Shown here: positions 1 to 10,841 of the stretch, piece after piece
Position numbering within the stretch: the stretch's first letter is position 1
Layout of the letters: each line of letters begins with the position of its first letter
The notes under the pieces: model-generated
What the model saw: only the letters and a program-made list of their open reading frames with translations
Told to the model about the DNA's origin: nothing
Databases searched by the model: none
Source of the DNA: Lophium mytilinum
Taxonomy: Eukaryota > Ascomycota > Dothideomycetes > Mytilinidiales > Mytilinidiaceae
Assembly: GCA_010093605.1 (NCBI GenBank)
Contig: MU004181.1
Span: 248,001-312,000 of the forward strand
DNA length: 64,000 nt
Direction: 5' to 3'
Program-made: the position numbers and the translations under genes

Positions 1-665
1 CCATCGCCAGAATCGCTACCTCTCCACCTCCACCTCCACGCCCGACGATCTCTCCGCACACCTGCACGACACCCACGCCTCCAACTCCGTAATCTAGGTT
101 TCCGATCGCGCTCTTCACGATGAGCGTTCTTTCAACCTGCCGCCAACACCTATGTTGATACTTCCCTCAGACTCGCATCAAACTCCCATTTTCCTAGGCC
201 GTACGATGGACGGTATGAGCGTTATCAGTCCAGGTCAAGATCTAGGTCCCCCTACAGACATCCGACATGCCCCCATGGCGAGAAGCGACCCCGCGACTCC
301 CACTCTTACCGCGACGAACACGAGTAGACAACCGCCGCTTTAGAGACTGTCGTCGCCAGTCGTTCGAATCGGACAGACACTTCGACTACGAGGGACGGGA
401 GCGTGGTGGGGAGCTGGCCTAGGCACGGGTTTCGACTAAGCTGGCGGATGAGGAGCGCAAGACGCAAAGATGGGTCGATGATATGGCCACACGGAAACCT
501 AACAACGTTGAGGACGAGAAAGCTGAAAAAGTTGAGGCTTCGACCAAAATGGCGACGATGCCTCCAATGTTTCATCTCATGAGGTTCTTGAAGCGGCACC
601 TGCGCGAATTGGCCAGTCCAAATTCAACCCCGAAGAGAAACGATCAGCTCACACGACATATTTGA
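1..665 (+). pseudogene. RS/RE-rich coding debris, splicing-factor-like
   Basis: No intact gene is visible. Several short stretches in different plus frames read like pieces of an arginine/serine-rich nuclear protein: around 213-260 a segment reads YERYQSRSRSPYRHP; around 331-405 another reads RRFRDCRRQSFESDRHF followed by DYEGRERGG; around 437-560 a Lys/Glu-rich stretch reads LADEERKTQRWVDDMATRK. Such RS/RD/RE-rich sequence is typical of splicing factors and RNA helicases of the spliceosome. The pieces are in different frames and separated by stops. A separate frame running off the left edge is open until a stop at 94-96 and could be the 3' end of a neighbouring gene. Low-complexity sequence makes the identity weak; only the decayed RS-like character is claimed. 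Confidence 0.25.
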
Positions 666-745
666 CGGTGGCTTTATGAAGACTCTAGGGTATGAATTCA
701 GCCCTGTCATCTCCTCAGAAAGTGCCGCTAACACAATCTTCTCAG

Positions 746-900
746 TACTCCCATCTCTACCGTGGCGTGCATCCCTTCTACTTCCTGGAAGAGAAGACCG
801 ACTTCAATACCGTGCCATGGCAAGAGGACGTCGACCGCCGCGTCTATCAGTTCCTCCAGTCATCCTGACCGAGGGTGCTGTCAAGGGTGGTTTTGCCCAG
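746..900 (+). pseudogene. Pyruvate kinase C-terminal fragment
   Basis: Pyruvate kinase makes pyruvate and ATP from phosphoenolpyruvate in glycolysis. From 746 the plus frame reads [17 protein letters not shown] and, a little later, [11 protein letters not shown], which matches the conserved C-terminal domain of fungal pyruvate kinases (usual form [11 protein letters not shown]...WQEDVD/RR). The match then shifts frame: in another frame near 859-895 the sequence reads [11 protein letters not shown], matching the following part of the same domain. A good splice acceptor (pyrimidine run then CAG at 743-745) sits directly before the homologous exon, so this came from genomic DNA, not from a spliced copy. 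The catalytic N-terminal barrel and the last part of the C-domain are absent. Certainly not a working enzyme. A fragment dropped here by duplication or recombination is the simplest reading. Confidence 0.6.
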
Positions 901-1293
901 ACGCTCGTCAAAGGGAGTCTGACTGCTCCTCTCCTGTTCTTGCGAAGGAGGGTCGAAAAGGCAAAGCTCTGTAGGCACCGAGTCTGTCTCTTACACGGCC
1001 CTTCTTCTCACGGTTCCTGTGCAGACCGACATTCCGTGGAGAGACTCCGTGCTCACGACACCGCTTTCAGAACGCATTCGAACCCCACGCGAACCTGTCT
1101 TGCAAACCGAAGTGAAGTCTACCCACGAGCAGATCACTGGGTCACTGCATCTTCCACGGGAGATGCACGACCTGCTGCGGATCAATCTCACCCGTCACCC
1201 GTCATGAAGCTTCCAACGCCCGGCGCTTGTAGAGTCCGAAAGCAAACGCGTCGATGTATGTCAAGGTCTCAGCCATAGTCTCTATGAATATGC

Positions 1294-1590
1294 AGAGGGT
1301 GCTGTTGAGTAGACAATCGCGGCTAAGACAACTACCAGCGGAGCTAAGAGGGCGGTCGTCCTACTTGCTTGGCCTGAACCCACCCTCGTTCAACAAGATG
1401 CCTACAAAGCTAAATGCCAACACCAAACCTCCATCCAACCCTCACGTTACGAAATCTCATTTGGGAAGCTTTCCCGTTCTATCTAGACCAACTTCTACGA
1501 CCGCCGAACATCCTGAGCCGCTACCAAGTCGACTCGCTCGGATCAGGTGCTGAAGCGAAACTCAAGTTCATTCCCGAGGGGACATCTTAA
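1294..1590 (+). pseudogene. Possible relic of the 2EXR-like family
   Basis: One plus frame near 1320-1350 reads RLRQLPAELRGRSSYLLG, which fits the LPxE-type N-terminal motif of the family found intact at 27-38 kb. Some 35 codons on it reads MPTKLNANTKPPS, similar in place and style to VPRAMNARPDAYRR in the gene at 27.3 kb. In a different frame (about 1465-1575) it reads LDQLLRPPNILSRYQVDS and KLKFIPEG, similar to the segment before the family's C-terminal module. The central part that should separate the motifs is missing and frames change, so it would be a shortened, decayed copy. Similarity is by eye and short; low confidence. Confidence 0.25.
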
Positions 1591-1599
1591 AGCGGCGAT

Positions 1600-3540
1600 G
1601 GGTTACAAGCAACGGACCTCGTAGAGCCAGCTTCACGACACGATAATTAGTGCGTATCCTGTGCGTCCGGCAGACCACTCAGCTACGGCAATCAATCAAC
1701 ACCAGTGCCTTCGACAGTCGGTGGAAAGGCAAGAAAGAATGAGATGAGTAGAACAGATAGAGTCAATCCTCAAGTCACGGTCGAGGTAGAGCACCAGCGG
1801 AACCCCGGTGACGTTTGCTGAAATCGCAGCGGAGTAGGCGCGCAAAACATAGACCCAGTTCTCGCTCCCGCCTGGCAGGCGAGTCGCACCGGAGACAGCT
1901 TTGGCGTACATGTTTCTCGGCTCTAGGGTCATGTCCGCATTCCCATCGCAAGCTCCAGACGACGCCGGGCTGAGGAGCTACAGTCCTAGGCCACAAGTCT
2001 GGGCACACTCGGCTCCAACTTGCCCACTCAACACTACTGTTGGGGGTGGTCTGGCTGCTGAGCAGGCAATCAGTCAAGAGGCAGTCTACTCTGTACTTTT
2101 TGAAGCTTGACATCGCTCTTGAGCCCTCGAAACACTGTGGGGGAACCCCAAGCAATGGCATGCCAGTGAGCCCAAACTTGTGGCCTGTCACTGTAGGTGT
2201 CTCTCTTGCGCCCCTCGGAGCAAGCGCGAATCCAGGTCCAGCTCTACAACTCCTGGCATCTGCCGGCTCCAGAAGAGTAACCTTCGTTATGGCTACGGCA
2301 GGTCGGCACAACGGACCGGGAGACCTCACCCTGGATCTGTCCCACTCTTCAGCTTAACCTCGATCCTGTCCAGCAAGTGAAGGCTGAGTGAAGGGCGAAT
2401 GAGAAGCGGATGCAAGAGGCCGGCATATATAACAGACGTTGGATAAGAGAATGCGGTAGAAGTTCGGTCAGCGCTGCTAAGCCTGTGGTCTCCCACGATA
2501 TCACCTTTGCATCCAGTTGGCTCAGGCTTGTGCAGCGAAGGCGTGGCTGCCATTGTTAGAAGAATTGGAACACTGGAAAGCAACCGCGGAGCGCGAATCC
2601 TGGAAGTGGCGCTAGGCGGGGATTCTACGATTCGGCGCTTCACCGGCATAGATGTATATCTGAGGGATGTTGCTGAGCAGCTGGCCCCTTCGAATAAGGA
2701 GAGGGGCGGTGCAGCGGTATCTAGGGACCTGTCTATTGAGGATGGAGAGTTGTGAGAAAGATGATGCCGTTTCGACGATGGCTAGAGGATTAGAAAGGGC
2801 TGAAAATTTGAACATTCGCAAGCTTTGGGCAGGTAGATTTTGGGTTCGACGTGACCTGGAGTGGCAGTACGAAACACCACGATATTGTTAATTAGATGCA
2901 TAGTAATGTCTGTAAGATTCGCAAAGGTTTGTAGCTTTCTAAGTTCGGTTGTCTATTATGTTAACTAGCTCGTGCATATGCTGGCTACCAGGAACCTGAC
3001 CCCAACTGGGAAGGGCTTTAATCGCATGATCGACGGTACAGCAGATGTAATGAAAGGTTCTCTTCTCCGGCACAATGTTCACAGGAGATTGTTAGGTATT
3101 TTGGTTTGAGCTGGTATTTCGCAGAGCTCTATGGAGGACGGAAAAAGCAAATACTACCGCCGGCCTAGCTTCCCTAATCCTTCGCCTGTTGTTTATCTAT
3201 GATGTCCAGGATCTCGTCCACCCAACGTATTCCAATCTTCTGGAGCGAGTTAGCTTGAGTACTAGGACTGATTGTTGGCTGGCCTTACGTTGTCTCCACG
3301 CACGCAGACCCCAGCTGCCGGGTGTGTCGGCTATCTCCACATCTTCATCGTCCTTCTTGGTCTTCGTGCGGCTACGATCGCGACTCCGGCGCGGTCTCTG
3401 TCACGGTCATGATCGCAATAAGTGCTGTGTCGATTATTGCCGGAGCTGACTCGACGCCGGTCAAGGGTTTCGCCATTCTTCATCTCTGCAAGCGCAGCCA
3501 CGAAGCGAGGACGAGCAAGTCTTTCACCTGTAGGACGTTA
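1600..3540. other. No supportable gene; scattered short ORFs
   Basis: Open frames here are short and lack recognised motifs. On the minus strand near 3350-3420 a piece reads DHDRDRDRAG and resembles the Asp/Arg-rich start of the Rsd1-like ORF at 4.5 kb, so it may be a second copy of that segment. Nothing else is supported. Confidence 0.4.
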
Positions 3541-3549
3541 GGTGAGACT

Positions 3550-3800
3550 CTAGAGACAGGTGGTTGTTGGGCTTACAGTAACCTCGCTTTCGGGTCTCGG
3601 ATCTCCCAGCTTACGACCTTCGTCCGCGTCATTCATTGTTGGGGTCGGGAACTTAACGCGGAGCTTGGAGGCCGATGCGGAGCCCATGACCATCGTGATC
3701 TTAGCCTTGTAGAATCCGTGGTCTCCGTGGATCCAGCGTGCCAGGACCATGGTGTTGACCTTGAACTTGTGGGTGGTTTGCACCTCGAGTTGGGGCTTCC
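3550..3800 (-). pseudogene. Tudor-domain (SMN/SPF30-type) fragment
   Basis: The minus frame reads HKFKVNTMVLARWIHGDHGF followed by YKAKITMVMGSAS and LRVKFPTP. This has the pattern of the Tudor barrel of SMN and of the splicing factor SPF30 (V-x-D/T-x-V-L-A-R-W...D-x-x-F-Y-x-A-x-I...G...V-x-F), which binds symmetrically dimethylated arginine on Sm proteins. The frame continues open upstream with a Glu/Asp/Arg-rich stretch (GEADDEERGPAK). There is no start codon in good context and no downstream conserved end, so I treat it as a gene fragment. It lies directly downstream, on the same strand, of the Rsd1-like ORF, another splicing gene. Whether the two pieces were neighbours in the donor or joined here is unknown. 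Other Tudor-like proteins are possible. Confidence 0.5.
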
Positions 3801-4039
3801 GGTGTTTGCACCTTTGCCAAGAACCAGGTGAGAAGCGTAACTTGGCAGGTCCTCTTTCCTCATCGTCCGCTTCACCGCGGGGGCGGACTTTAGAGTTCGA
3901 GGCTTGGGGGTCTTGGTGGAGGATGTGATGTCGGAGTATCTACGGGCAGTTGGGATGACTCGGTCTGATGATGTAGATGCTGAGCTGAAGTTCGATGGCG
4001 TGACGATGGTGGAAGAGACGTGGGAGCATTTCGCTGGCA

Positions 4040-4594
4040 TTAGAGATGGGCTCTGCGGTAATCATGTGCTTGTTGAAGTGACGACCATTGAGTCCGTTGA
4101 GGGCCTTTGTACTCCTCTGAGTCTGGGAATCGAATTTTGTACATGGCATCAGAGACAGGCGCTACGGTAATCATGTGCTTGTTGAAGTATCGACTATTGA
4201 GGGCGTTGAGGCTCTTTGTGCCAGCAGCAAGGTCGACGAACTTGATGTAGACGTCTCCTGGGCTTGACACAGGATCCATCCGGACGCGGAATTGGGCGAT
4301 GGGGACGTTTCCTCTGTGGTTCCAAGACGGGTGACGCTGCCGTTGCGCTTGGGACGATCCGCCATGGCGTCGCGGACGAGTCGATCTTGCTGGAATATGG
4401 CCTGAAGCGGCTATATCATGCGGAAAGTTTCCACGAGAGTGACAACAGCGACCAGGAGCACGGTCCCTGTCACGGTTATGTTCGCCATTTCCATTCTTCT
4501 CAGCGCTCCAGAGCGACGCGCGGCCCTTAGCTGCAGCAGCCTCGGCGGCCTCCTCGAGGAGAGCCTCGATGTCCTGAAGCCCTGGAGTTGCCAT
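4040..4594 (-). pseudogene. Internally deleted Rsd1/RBM39-like ORF (184 aa)
   Basis: A single uninterrupted ORF starts with MATPGLQDIEALLEEAAEAA, the type of N-terminus seen in fungal Rsd1/RBM39 splicing factors, then an Asp/Arg-rich piece (EHNRDRDR). Near residue 117 it passes straight into the second half of the family's C-terminal RRM: GDVYIKFVDLAAGTKSL, then LNSRYFNKHMITVAPVSDAM. Rsd1/RBM39 proteins are normally around 500-600 aa with an RS domain and three RRMs; here RRM1, RRM2 and the linker are gone, yet the junction keeps frame. The C-terminus (EEYKGPQRTQ...) runs into the start of a 107-bp tandem duplication of the RRM3 coding sequence. The retained half-RRM lacks the RNP motifs, so RNA binding is unlikely. 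It may be an expressed short derivative or simply a fragment that happens to be open. The missing central parts occur at 20.5-21.2 kb. Confidence 0.55.
4056..4240 (-). repeat. 107-bp tandem duplication of RRM3 coding segment
   Basis: The stretch coding LNSRYFNKHMIT in the Rsd1-like ORF (about 4166-4240, minus) is followed 107 bases further on by a second version coding LNGLNGRHFNKHMIT in another frame (about 4059-4135). The shared core, centred on a run coding FNKHMIT, is almost identical while the flanks have diverged, so the duplication is old. It is one of several short-unit tandem duplications in the window. Confidence 0.6.
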
Positions 4595-5000
4595 GTTGGA
4601 GAAGATTTGTCTGGTGATGGGGAATAGTCAGTGCCGCGAGGGCTGGGAAGAAAAAATTCGGCCTGGTGATGAGGATGGTGGTGGGGAGGAGGAGTGGAGG
4701 ATTTTCAAGGCGTGAGGAGGTTTTTGTTGTGGGCCGCTAGCGCCTCACTCGCTTGCACGTCCAGTCTCGGCCCGTGTGCAGCTCACTTCGGCCCGAGTTA
4801 TTAGGAGTATCGTAGGTCTGTACTTCAGAGATGTCCAAGTCCACGGCAACCAACAGTAACCGACAGCAACAGGCATTATTTCAAGCACATTTCCCTCCTT
4901 CGAATTACCCAGCTGACAGCCCGCCTACAAGCTTGACAGACACCGTTCATCTGAGTAGCCGTTTGAGCAAAACAGCTCTTCACTGCCCAGACTAGAGGGG
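4595..5000. other. Intergenic; upstream of the Rsd1-like ORF
   Basis: About 400 bases between the start of the minus-strand Rsd1-like ORF and decayed plus-strand sequence. It would contain the promoter of the ORF if that is expressed, but I see no recognisable element. Confidence 0.4.
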
Positions 5001-6300
5001 TTGAGATGGCGGAAGAGGTGGCCCTGGGCAAGAAACCTTTGCAGTGCTGGCCGAAACAGTCACGATGAGCTGGAGGATGAGGAGGAGGTTGAAGGACCTG
5101 CGAATCAGAAGTACGCTGTAAGTCGATCTCTAGATATCACACCCTCGTGCGATAAAATAGACGCTGATTATAGTAGGCTACTGATCTTCAGAAGTACTAC
5201 AAGAAGTCTGCCGAAACCCTTGCTGCAAAGGCTGACTCTGGTTGGGTAAGTTAGCGTCGTCTACTCGATAACTTTCCGCACATCTGACGCGCTTCATAGG
5301 ACCTGTCTCCAAGCTGCCATCCATCTCATTCCATCCCAGAGACGTCGAACACCATTCCTTGGGCACGAGAGCAGCACCGGAGTATCGACAATGGCGCCCG
5401 GGTTCGTCAACGTTGTGACATCCAAGATGCTTGAGAATCAGCGCAAAGACTTCCGGGCTGTGAACGACTCCGTCAAGGAATGTAAGCCAACAGAATCCTG
5501 CATCCGGAACCCCCAGATGATCCGGGCGTCGACGGCCGTCATCGTTCACTGCAGACATCGCCTTCGAAAACCACCCAACCAGACCCATTTACCTTGCTGC
5601 AGTTCCTGAGCAAGAACATCAAGTCGCTTCTCGATCAAATTGTCTCTGGCGGTTCGTTTCTATATGCAAGGGACTAGATTGTGGTTGTCATCAGCGGCAA
5701 ATGCACCGAAAACAGTTGCATCGGGACTTCACTTCGACATGGGGCGACCTCAATCGCCGACTTCGAGCCAACCCCCCCCCCAACCTGCGCCATGTGAGGA
5801 ACGAGTCCCCGAACAGTTCCTGGCTTCAGTGCCCTCGCACGTACTGATCCAGCTATGGATACGCCTGAGCCAAGATCTCCTACGTGGGCAAAAGTCCTCG
5901 CGAGTATTGTGTCATGTCTACCGACTTCTTTCACGACGTCGCGGGCCACGTCAAAAGAATCAATACAATCTCCGTCGAATAAGCCTCAAAAGCAAACGCA
6001 AGCCAGGACATAAAGAGTCCCGAAGGCGGCGAAGACTTCTTCCCGCGGAGCACGTCATGCTATCAATGGGCTTCTTGTAGCCGGAGGAACTGGTCTTGGG
6101 AGACATCGAAAAGGATGCCCGCTCCAACATCAGGACACCCTCTGGAAGCCACACTGTGATTCCGGCTGTATGTGCGGTAGAGGGCGCTTTGGACAACGGT
6201 GGTCGGACAAGTTGCTGGGACTGAGACCTTCTCAGTTGGGTGGATGAGCCCAGTCCAGGAAGCCTATGAATATCACTCGTTCTTTACACCATTAAATCAC
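5001..6300 (+). pseudogene. Decayed multi-exon gene remnants, unidentified
   Basis: Several exon-like pieces keep plausible splice signals. Near 5060-5110 an acidic stretch reads DELEDEEEVEGPANQK; after an acceptor near 5176 a piece reads ATDLQKYYKKSAETLAAK and ends at a good donor (GTAAGT, 5247). From 5391 a frame reads MAPGFVNVVTSKMLENQRKD up to a donor (GTAAGC near 5482), and after an acceptor near 5555 a frame reads IAFENHPTRPIYLAAVP or, in another frame, DPFTLLQFLSKNIKSLL. Later pieces (for example near 5890, YVGKSPREYCVMSTDFFHD) are interrupted by stops. I could not name the family. It could be one gene or fragments of two or three. Confidence 0.2.
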
Positions 6301-6457
6301 ATCAAAAGATGAAGTCAGATTTCCACTGTAATGCGCGTCTCTTGCGGCTCATTAGTCATGATATAGTTCTTGACTTTGCCTTAGGGATGTACAGAACCTC
6401 GCAGGACACCACCATTGCAGTTCGCATCTGCCCATCTACCACTCCTTTGACGTGGGT

Positions 6458-6728
6458 GCGCGTCGAGCGATCATCGAAGCATAGAGACTCAACAAAACCC
6501 TCCGAGGTACCCCCACACCGACGGGGCCAATCAATGCCATGCCCTGGGTCGGATGTCGAAGAACAAAGACTCAACAAAATAGTGTTGAGGGTTTTAATGC
6601 TGCAGCATGACGCAAGATAGGGTGGGTGAGTACTCCTTGGGGAAGGGGCAGGGCGGGGTACACCACCCCCGTGCCCCAGCGTTGGGGGCTCGGCGTGTTT
6701 TGTTGAGTCTTTATGCTTCGCGACGCGC
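6458..6728. mobile_element. Short inverted-repeat element (MITE-like)
   Basis: About 270 bp bounded by imperfect terminal inverted repeats. The left end (from GCGCGTCG at 6458) and the reverse complement of the right end (ending at 6728) share GCGCGTCG and then, after a ten-base difference, GAAGCATA and AGACTCAACAAAAC. A third copy of the AGACTCAACAAAA motif lies in the middle (near 6562), followed by GTGTTGAG, which makes a local palindrome. There is no coding capacity. Flanks do not show a clear target-site duplication (GTGGGT versus TGTGGG is only suggestive). A small non-autonomous DNA transposon or a fold-back repeat is likely; family unknown. Confidence 0.4.
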
Positions 6729-9328
6729 TGTGGGCAGTTGTGTCAGGCTGTAACGTTGCTTGACTGCTAGAGATCTCGGTGGAAGGAGATTTGGATACGA
6801 GTCTGCGGACTAGAGAGACGGAGTTCGTCGCAGTCGGGTGTCTTTTCGTTACAGCGCGCGAGACCCTCCTATGGAAAAAACAAGCTTCACAACCTCCCAC
6901 TCGTCTTGTAGCTCTGGCTTCTGCGTGTTATGAGACCGCTCCACAGTTGACGGGAATCTCGAGGTGCACCGACGGCTCCGCAAGCACACATATCCTAACA
7001 CATGGGACTAGGTCCGGAGCGACAAGAAGCTTGAATAGCTACGTCAAGAGGTCGAAGCGTTCCCGCTTTGAGGTGGAGCGCTAGAATTCTTCAATACTCA
7101 TTAACTGCTTTCCTTTTTTCAGTAGGCAGAATGTGCCACCGCAAGCCGACGGGAAAGTCGAATGGTTCTCCTCGGGGAGATTCTTGAAAGATCTTCGTGA
7201 TGCTTTAGCATGAAGAGCAATATAGGGAAAACAAGATCGAATGCCTGGAAACTGGAAGCGAAGTCGTAGCGCAAGATCAGACCTTGGCTGGAAGCACCCA
7301 GACACAACATTAGTTCCATCGACATCGAACTCGAATTACGGAGCGCAAACCTTAGTCCTCCTTATGATGACATCCCCCCGGGCAAACCCTCGCTTGCATA
7401 GCCCAGACGGGTGCACGACCTTCCACAATGGTCTTAGCCAGGCGTACAGTCCCTCCATCAAGCACATGCGGCGAAAGGTGTAGGAAGCCGTGTAGAGAAG
7501 ATGCGATAATGAGGATCAGAAGAGGCGCCCGTCATAGATGAATGGAAGGCGTCCGTTGATGGTGGGCGATAGAAAGCATCCGTCAATCGTCCGCGATGAA
7601 AGTAGCGTGCAATGTCTGAGAGCTTCGCGCAGGGGAAAAGTGCTACGTGAGAAAAGCAACCAGTATCAATCATAGCTGATAAGCGGCGATGGTGACTGAC
7701 ATCTAGTAGGGATGACTCGTAGTCTATATCGCGATTGCTAAGTACATCTAAGAATGCGTCGAAGCAGGCATCTCGGAAAGCATGTTGAGATAGTAAACTA
7801 AAGAAAAGTGTTGTCAAATCGCGTTGAGGGTGAATGGCCTAAGGCTCGAGCGGCCGCATTGAATGAAGCCAGATTCACAATCCGTTGTCCATTTCCATGC
7901 TCAGGCTAATTCACCGCCTAGAATCCGTTGAATATCCCACAGGAATATCCCACAAGAACTCAAATGCCACCAGCGGCGCTCCCCTGCTCCTTCACCTCGG
8001 CACAAAGCTAAGCTTGGCATCGACAGCGTGAATGACTTCCCCGCGTCGTTCGCAGCGGCGCGGTCATTTCATCCTCAGATCATCTAGCTCCCCCTTTTCA
8101 CATCTCATTGCATCTGGTGCTGCGCGAGAGCCGATGAGCGCCCCCGCCCCAAATGCCTGAGACACTGTGAGCTGAAAAAGGATATGGATGATGCTCGCAA
8201 TGGCTCTGCGGGGAGCTGCAACCACGCCAACTCAGGGTGAACAGGATGTGCTGCAAGCAAGGCCAAGAGAAGCGCACAGGCGGATACCATCTTCAGATCA
8301 AAAAGCTGACCACCGCGAGAGTTGACGCTACGACTGCAAATGCTTAGATCGCTCAAACCTCATGCGACGCCGAAAAGCTCCGACAAAAACGGTGACCGCT
8401 CTTTGGAGCGCCTTCTTTCTTGGCCCCCAGTCACCCGGTGTGCAGATACTGTCCCCATAAAATCAGAACGCAAAGATCCCGTACGGAGGCTGATTTCCAC
8501 GCCCCCGATTCGGGGTGCAGTCCTCGTCCAGTTTGACTGATCGGCTGCTTCCTAGCAGACGCACTCTTGACGGCGGTATTCAGCAAGCAGGATCGGTGTT
8601 GGGGAGTGTCATTATTAGCGGAGAAGCCGGGGCCTCGATGGAAGAATGACTCTGTAATTTTGTGCGGATCGCGAATCAATATTGAACATGCCGTTTGGCT
8701 GGCCGCAGACGTGCTAGCTGGGGTATTCCTGACAGTACTGCGGAGAGAGCAGAAGTCGAGTATAAGTATAAAGATCTATGTTGGACAGATTTAGAGACAG
8801 TGAGTGCAAGGGGAAAGTAAAGACACTCGAAATTGGACGGCCCTTCGATCACCCTGGTATAAGCGACCCGGAGTACCCCTTACGGTGGCGTGGACATAGC
8901 AGACGTGTACAACTTCATGTGCGTCTTTAAGATTGCTGTCGCCCAGATGTCAACGCCGGGACGCATGTACTTGCATAGAACGAGCTAAATCTTTCCTTTA
9001 ATCAGTTTCTACCATCCCTAGTGAGGTGCCTCAGACGACGCTATTTATGTGGCAGTGAGTCAGGGAATGATTCTCAAATAGCCTTTCACGTTCAGTGACA
9101 CTTTCCCAAACGTCTCGAACTCACGGGATGCATCCCCTGGCATGCAAAGAAGTGCCCATGAGTATCAGGCGCCTCGCGCCTAGATCCCAATGCACGACCA
9201 GCACTTTCTCGCCCAATCTGGGCCCTAGTCTTTCCACCGCTGGCCGCTATAATAGAATCTCTATCAGCAAAACGTCGAAGGCATAGTTATAGGTCCTACC
9301 TGGAGCATCCGAAAGCCCTGGTCGCTAA
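6729..9328. other. No confident gene
   Basis: Open frames are short. The best is a minus-strand frame at 7458-7817 with internal small repetition (two related lines near 7540-7600), but it starts at TTG, has no ATG in a useful place and no recognised motif. I see no RNA gene or mobile element here. Confidence 0.35.
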
Positions 9329-10020
9329 TCACCACTGCCGCCTCCCCTCCCAGGTCGCCGAAATCTTCGTCGTCAGTCTCCGCTGTGGGTTGAAGTCTTC
9401 CACGGACCCGGGAGCGGCAGTAGATACGCTCACAACCGTTCCTTCGTCGCCGTTGTTTTCCACCTCCGCGCTCAGCACACTCGCATCGGCTTTTTCATCG
9501 TCGCTGTACTCCACCCCCTGGACCAGGTCCAAACCCTCGTCCGCTTCACTGCCCTCTATGACCTCGCCGGCATTGATGTCCGTATGCGAGCTTTCCCGTC
9601 TCGCCTCCCTGCCGTCGTCGACCTGTTCGTCCGTTTCGGGTTCCTCGCTACTATCCCTGGCGGCAGCGTAACGTGACCACATAATTAGTAGTGAGAGCGA
9701 AGGTAGACTGGGATCTCTTGGGCTGATGTCTCGACCTGTGGGTGTCTCCTCCTGGTACGAAGCGGCATGTCCCGCGACGCTAGCTGTAATGAAGGTTGAG
9801 GGGTCTGGGAGACTACTAGTCTCCGCATCTGCTCGGCATCTGCTTGCAGTTTCTGTGTTTTCGCATCTAGTGTGGAAATACGATTCTGAGTGTCCTGCAC
9901 CTGGCGTAGTAGGAAGTCGTTCTGCTCGTCCCTCGTCGCAATCTCTACCCTGCGGCGTGTGAGGTCTATGGGGGGTGAGACCGGGAAGCGGGGAGGAACC
10001 GGCGGCCGACGGTAAGAAGC
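9329..10020 (-). CDS. Hypothetical protein: coiled coil plus acidic tail, uncertain model
   Basis: On the minus strand an exon appears to start at 10020 after a very good acceptor (long pyrimidine run then CCCACAG). It reads ASYRRPPVPPRFPVSPPIDL, then a heptad-rich coiled coil (RDEQNDFLLRQVQDTQNRIS, LDAKTQKLQADAEQMRRL). In that frame the stop is at 9685. In a second frame, from about 9672 down to 9329, a strongly acidic stretch (SSEEPETDEQVDDG, EGSEADEGLDLVQGVEYSDD) runs to a stop. An intron could join them: an acceptor CCAG precedes the acidic part and a TACTAAT branch lies before it, but the only phase-compatible donor I find (GTCGCG) is weak. Upstream exons were not resolved. The protein would be a nuclear or cytoplasmic scaffold-like protein; no family is recognised. 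The plus-strand frame across the acidic part is Ser/Thr/Pro-rich and is taken as its shadow. Confidence 0.35.
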
Positions 10021-10300
10021 CTGTGGGCAAATAGGAAGGCGGAGAGGAAATGCGGTACGTAGAGAGGAGACGATTTGTCGCGCTGGTATAGAGGACGAGA
10101 TGTGCCGTTTGGTAATCAGCCGTATCGGAGCCTGTAGAGTTGAGTATCATAACCAAAGTGGAATCGTAGTCTCCGGGGCTCCTGTAGTTCAATTTCTCTA
10201 TCCCAAACCAAAGTACATATACGCCCGATCTCCATGCACGCAGACCAGATCTCCCCAGACACTCATTCATCCTCGTCGTCTCCAACCCCCCTCATTGATA

Positions 10301-10841
10301 CTACACATCCTCCCGCAAACCCCAAAACTCTTCAAATTGCTCCATAAGCCGCGTGTTGTACTCGTCGTGCTCCATGATAACGTCCACCATTCGAAGCTCT
10401 GTGCAATGCGCAAAGTTGTGCAGCTGCGCCTCGCATACATGAGGACGCTGGGTGTTGTCAAGCTCCAGAACAACCACGTGCTTAAGCAGGTGTTCGTAGT
10501 CCCAGGGTATGAGCCACGCATACATTGCGGCGCCGTAGATTCCGCCGAAGAGGAGCCATGCGTGATGGCCGGCCATGTGGTCGCCGAGAATGTCGGCCGA
10601 GCCGGTGTGTGGGAAACATGCGGTAAAACGTTCGAATGATAGACGCTGGAGCAATCATCAGTGATAGGAAGAGGTGAAAATGGTGGACTTGAAGCCTACG
10701 TCTGGGAGGAAAGAGCCGCGGATTACGCACATGCCATGGCGGTTGTAGATGCATCGGCGATGCTGTGGCTCTTGTTAGCACACTCGATTCTCTGGCGGCT
10801 AGGGCTGGTGGTACAGCGGGGGGTCATACGATATGGGGCAT
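10301..10841 (-). CDS. Hypothetical protein, about 139 aa, three exons
   Basis: The last exon (10645-10301) is well supported: after a CTCCAG acceptor it reads RLSFERFTACFPHTGSADIL, then HHAWLLFGGIYGAAMYAWLI, HVVVLELDN and ends FEEFWGLREDV. It has the look of a small globular protein with a hydrophobic core strand. A 63-nt middle exon (10762-10700) reads HRRCIYNRHGMCVIRGSFLPD in phase 0, with a GCTAAC branch and CACAG acceptor before it and a GTAGGC donor after it. A first exon of four codons (10841-10830, MPHI) with donor GTATGA completes the model; that exon is the weakest part. The phrase VVVLELDN followed by His/Cys-rich helix resembles segments seen in fungal F-box/2EXR-type proteins, but I cannot assign a family. 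A second minus frame over 10267-10521 is also open and is taken as shadow. Confidence 0.45.

Noticed and set aside
10267-10521. Second long minus frame inside the gene at 10301
   Set aside because: Trp/Ser/Thr-rich without conserved look; the neighbouring frame has a matching acceptor, upstream exon and a sensible end.
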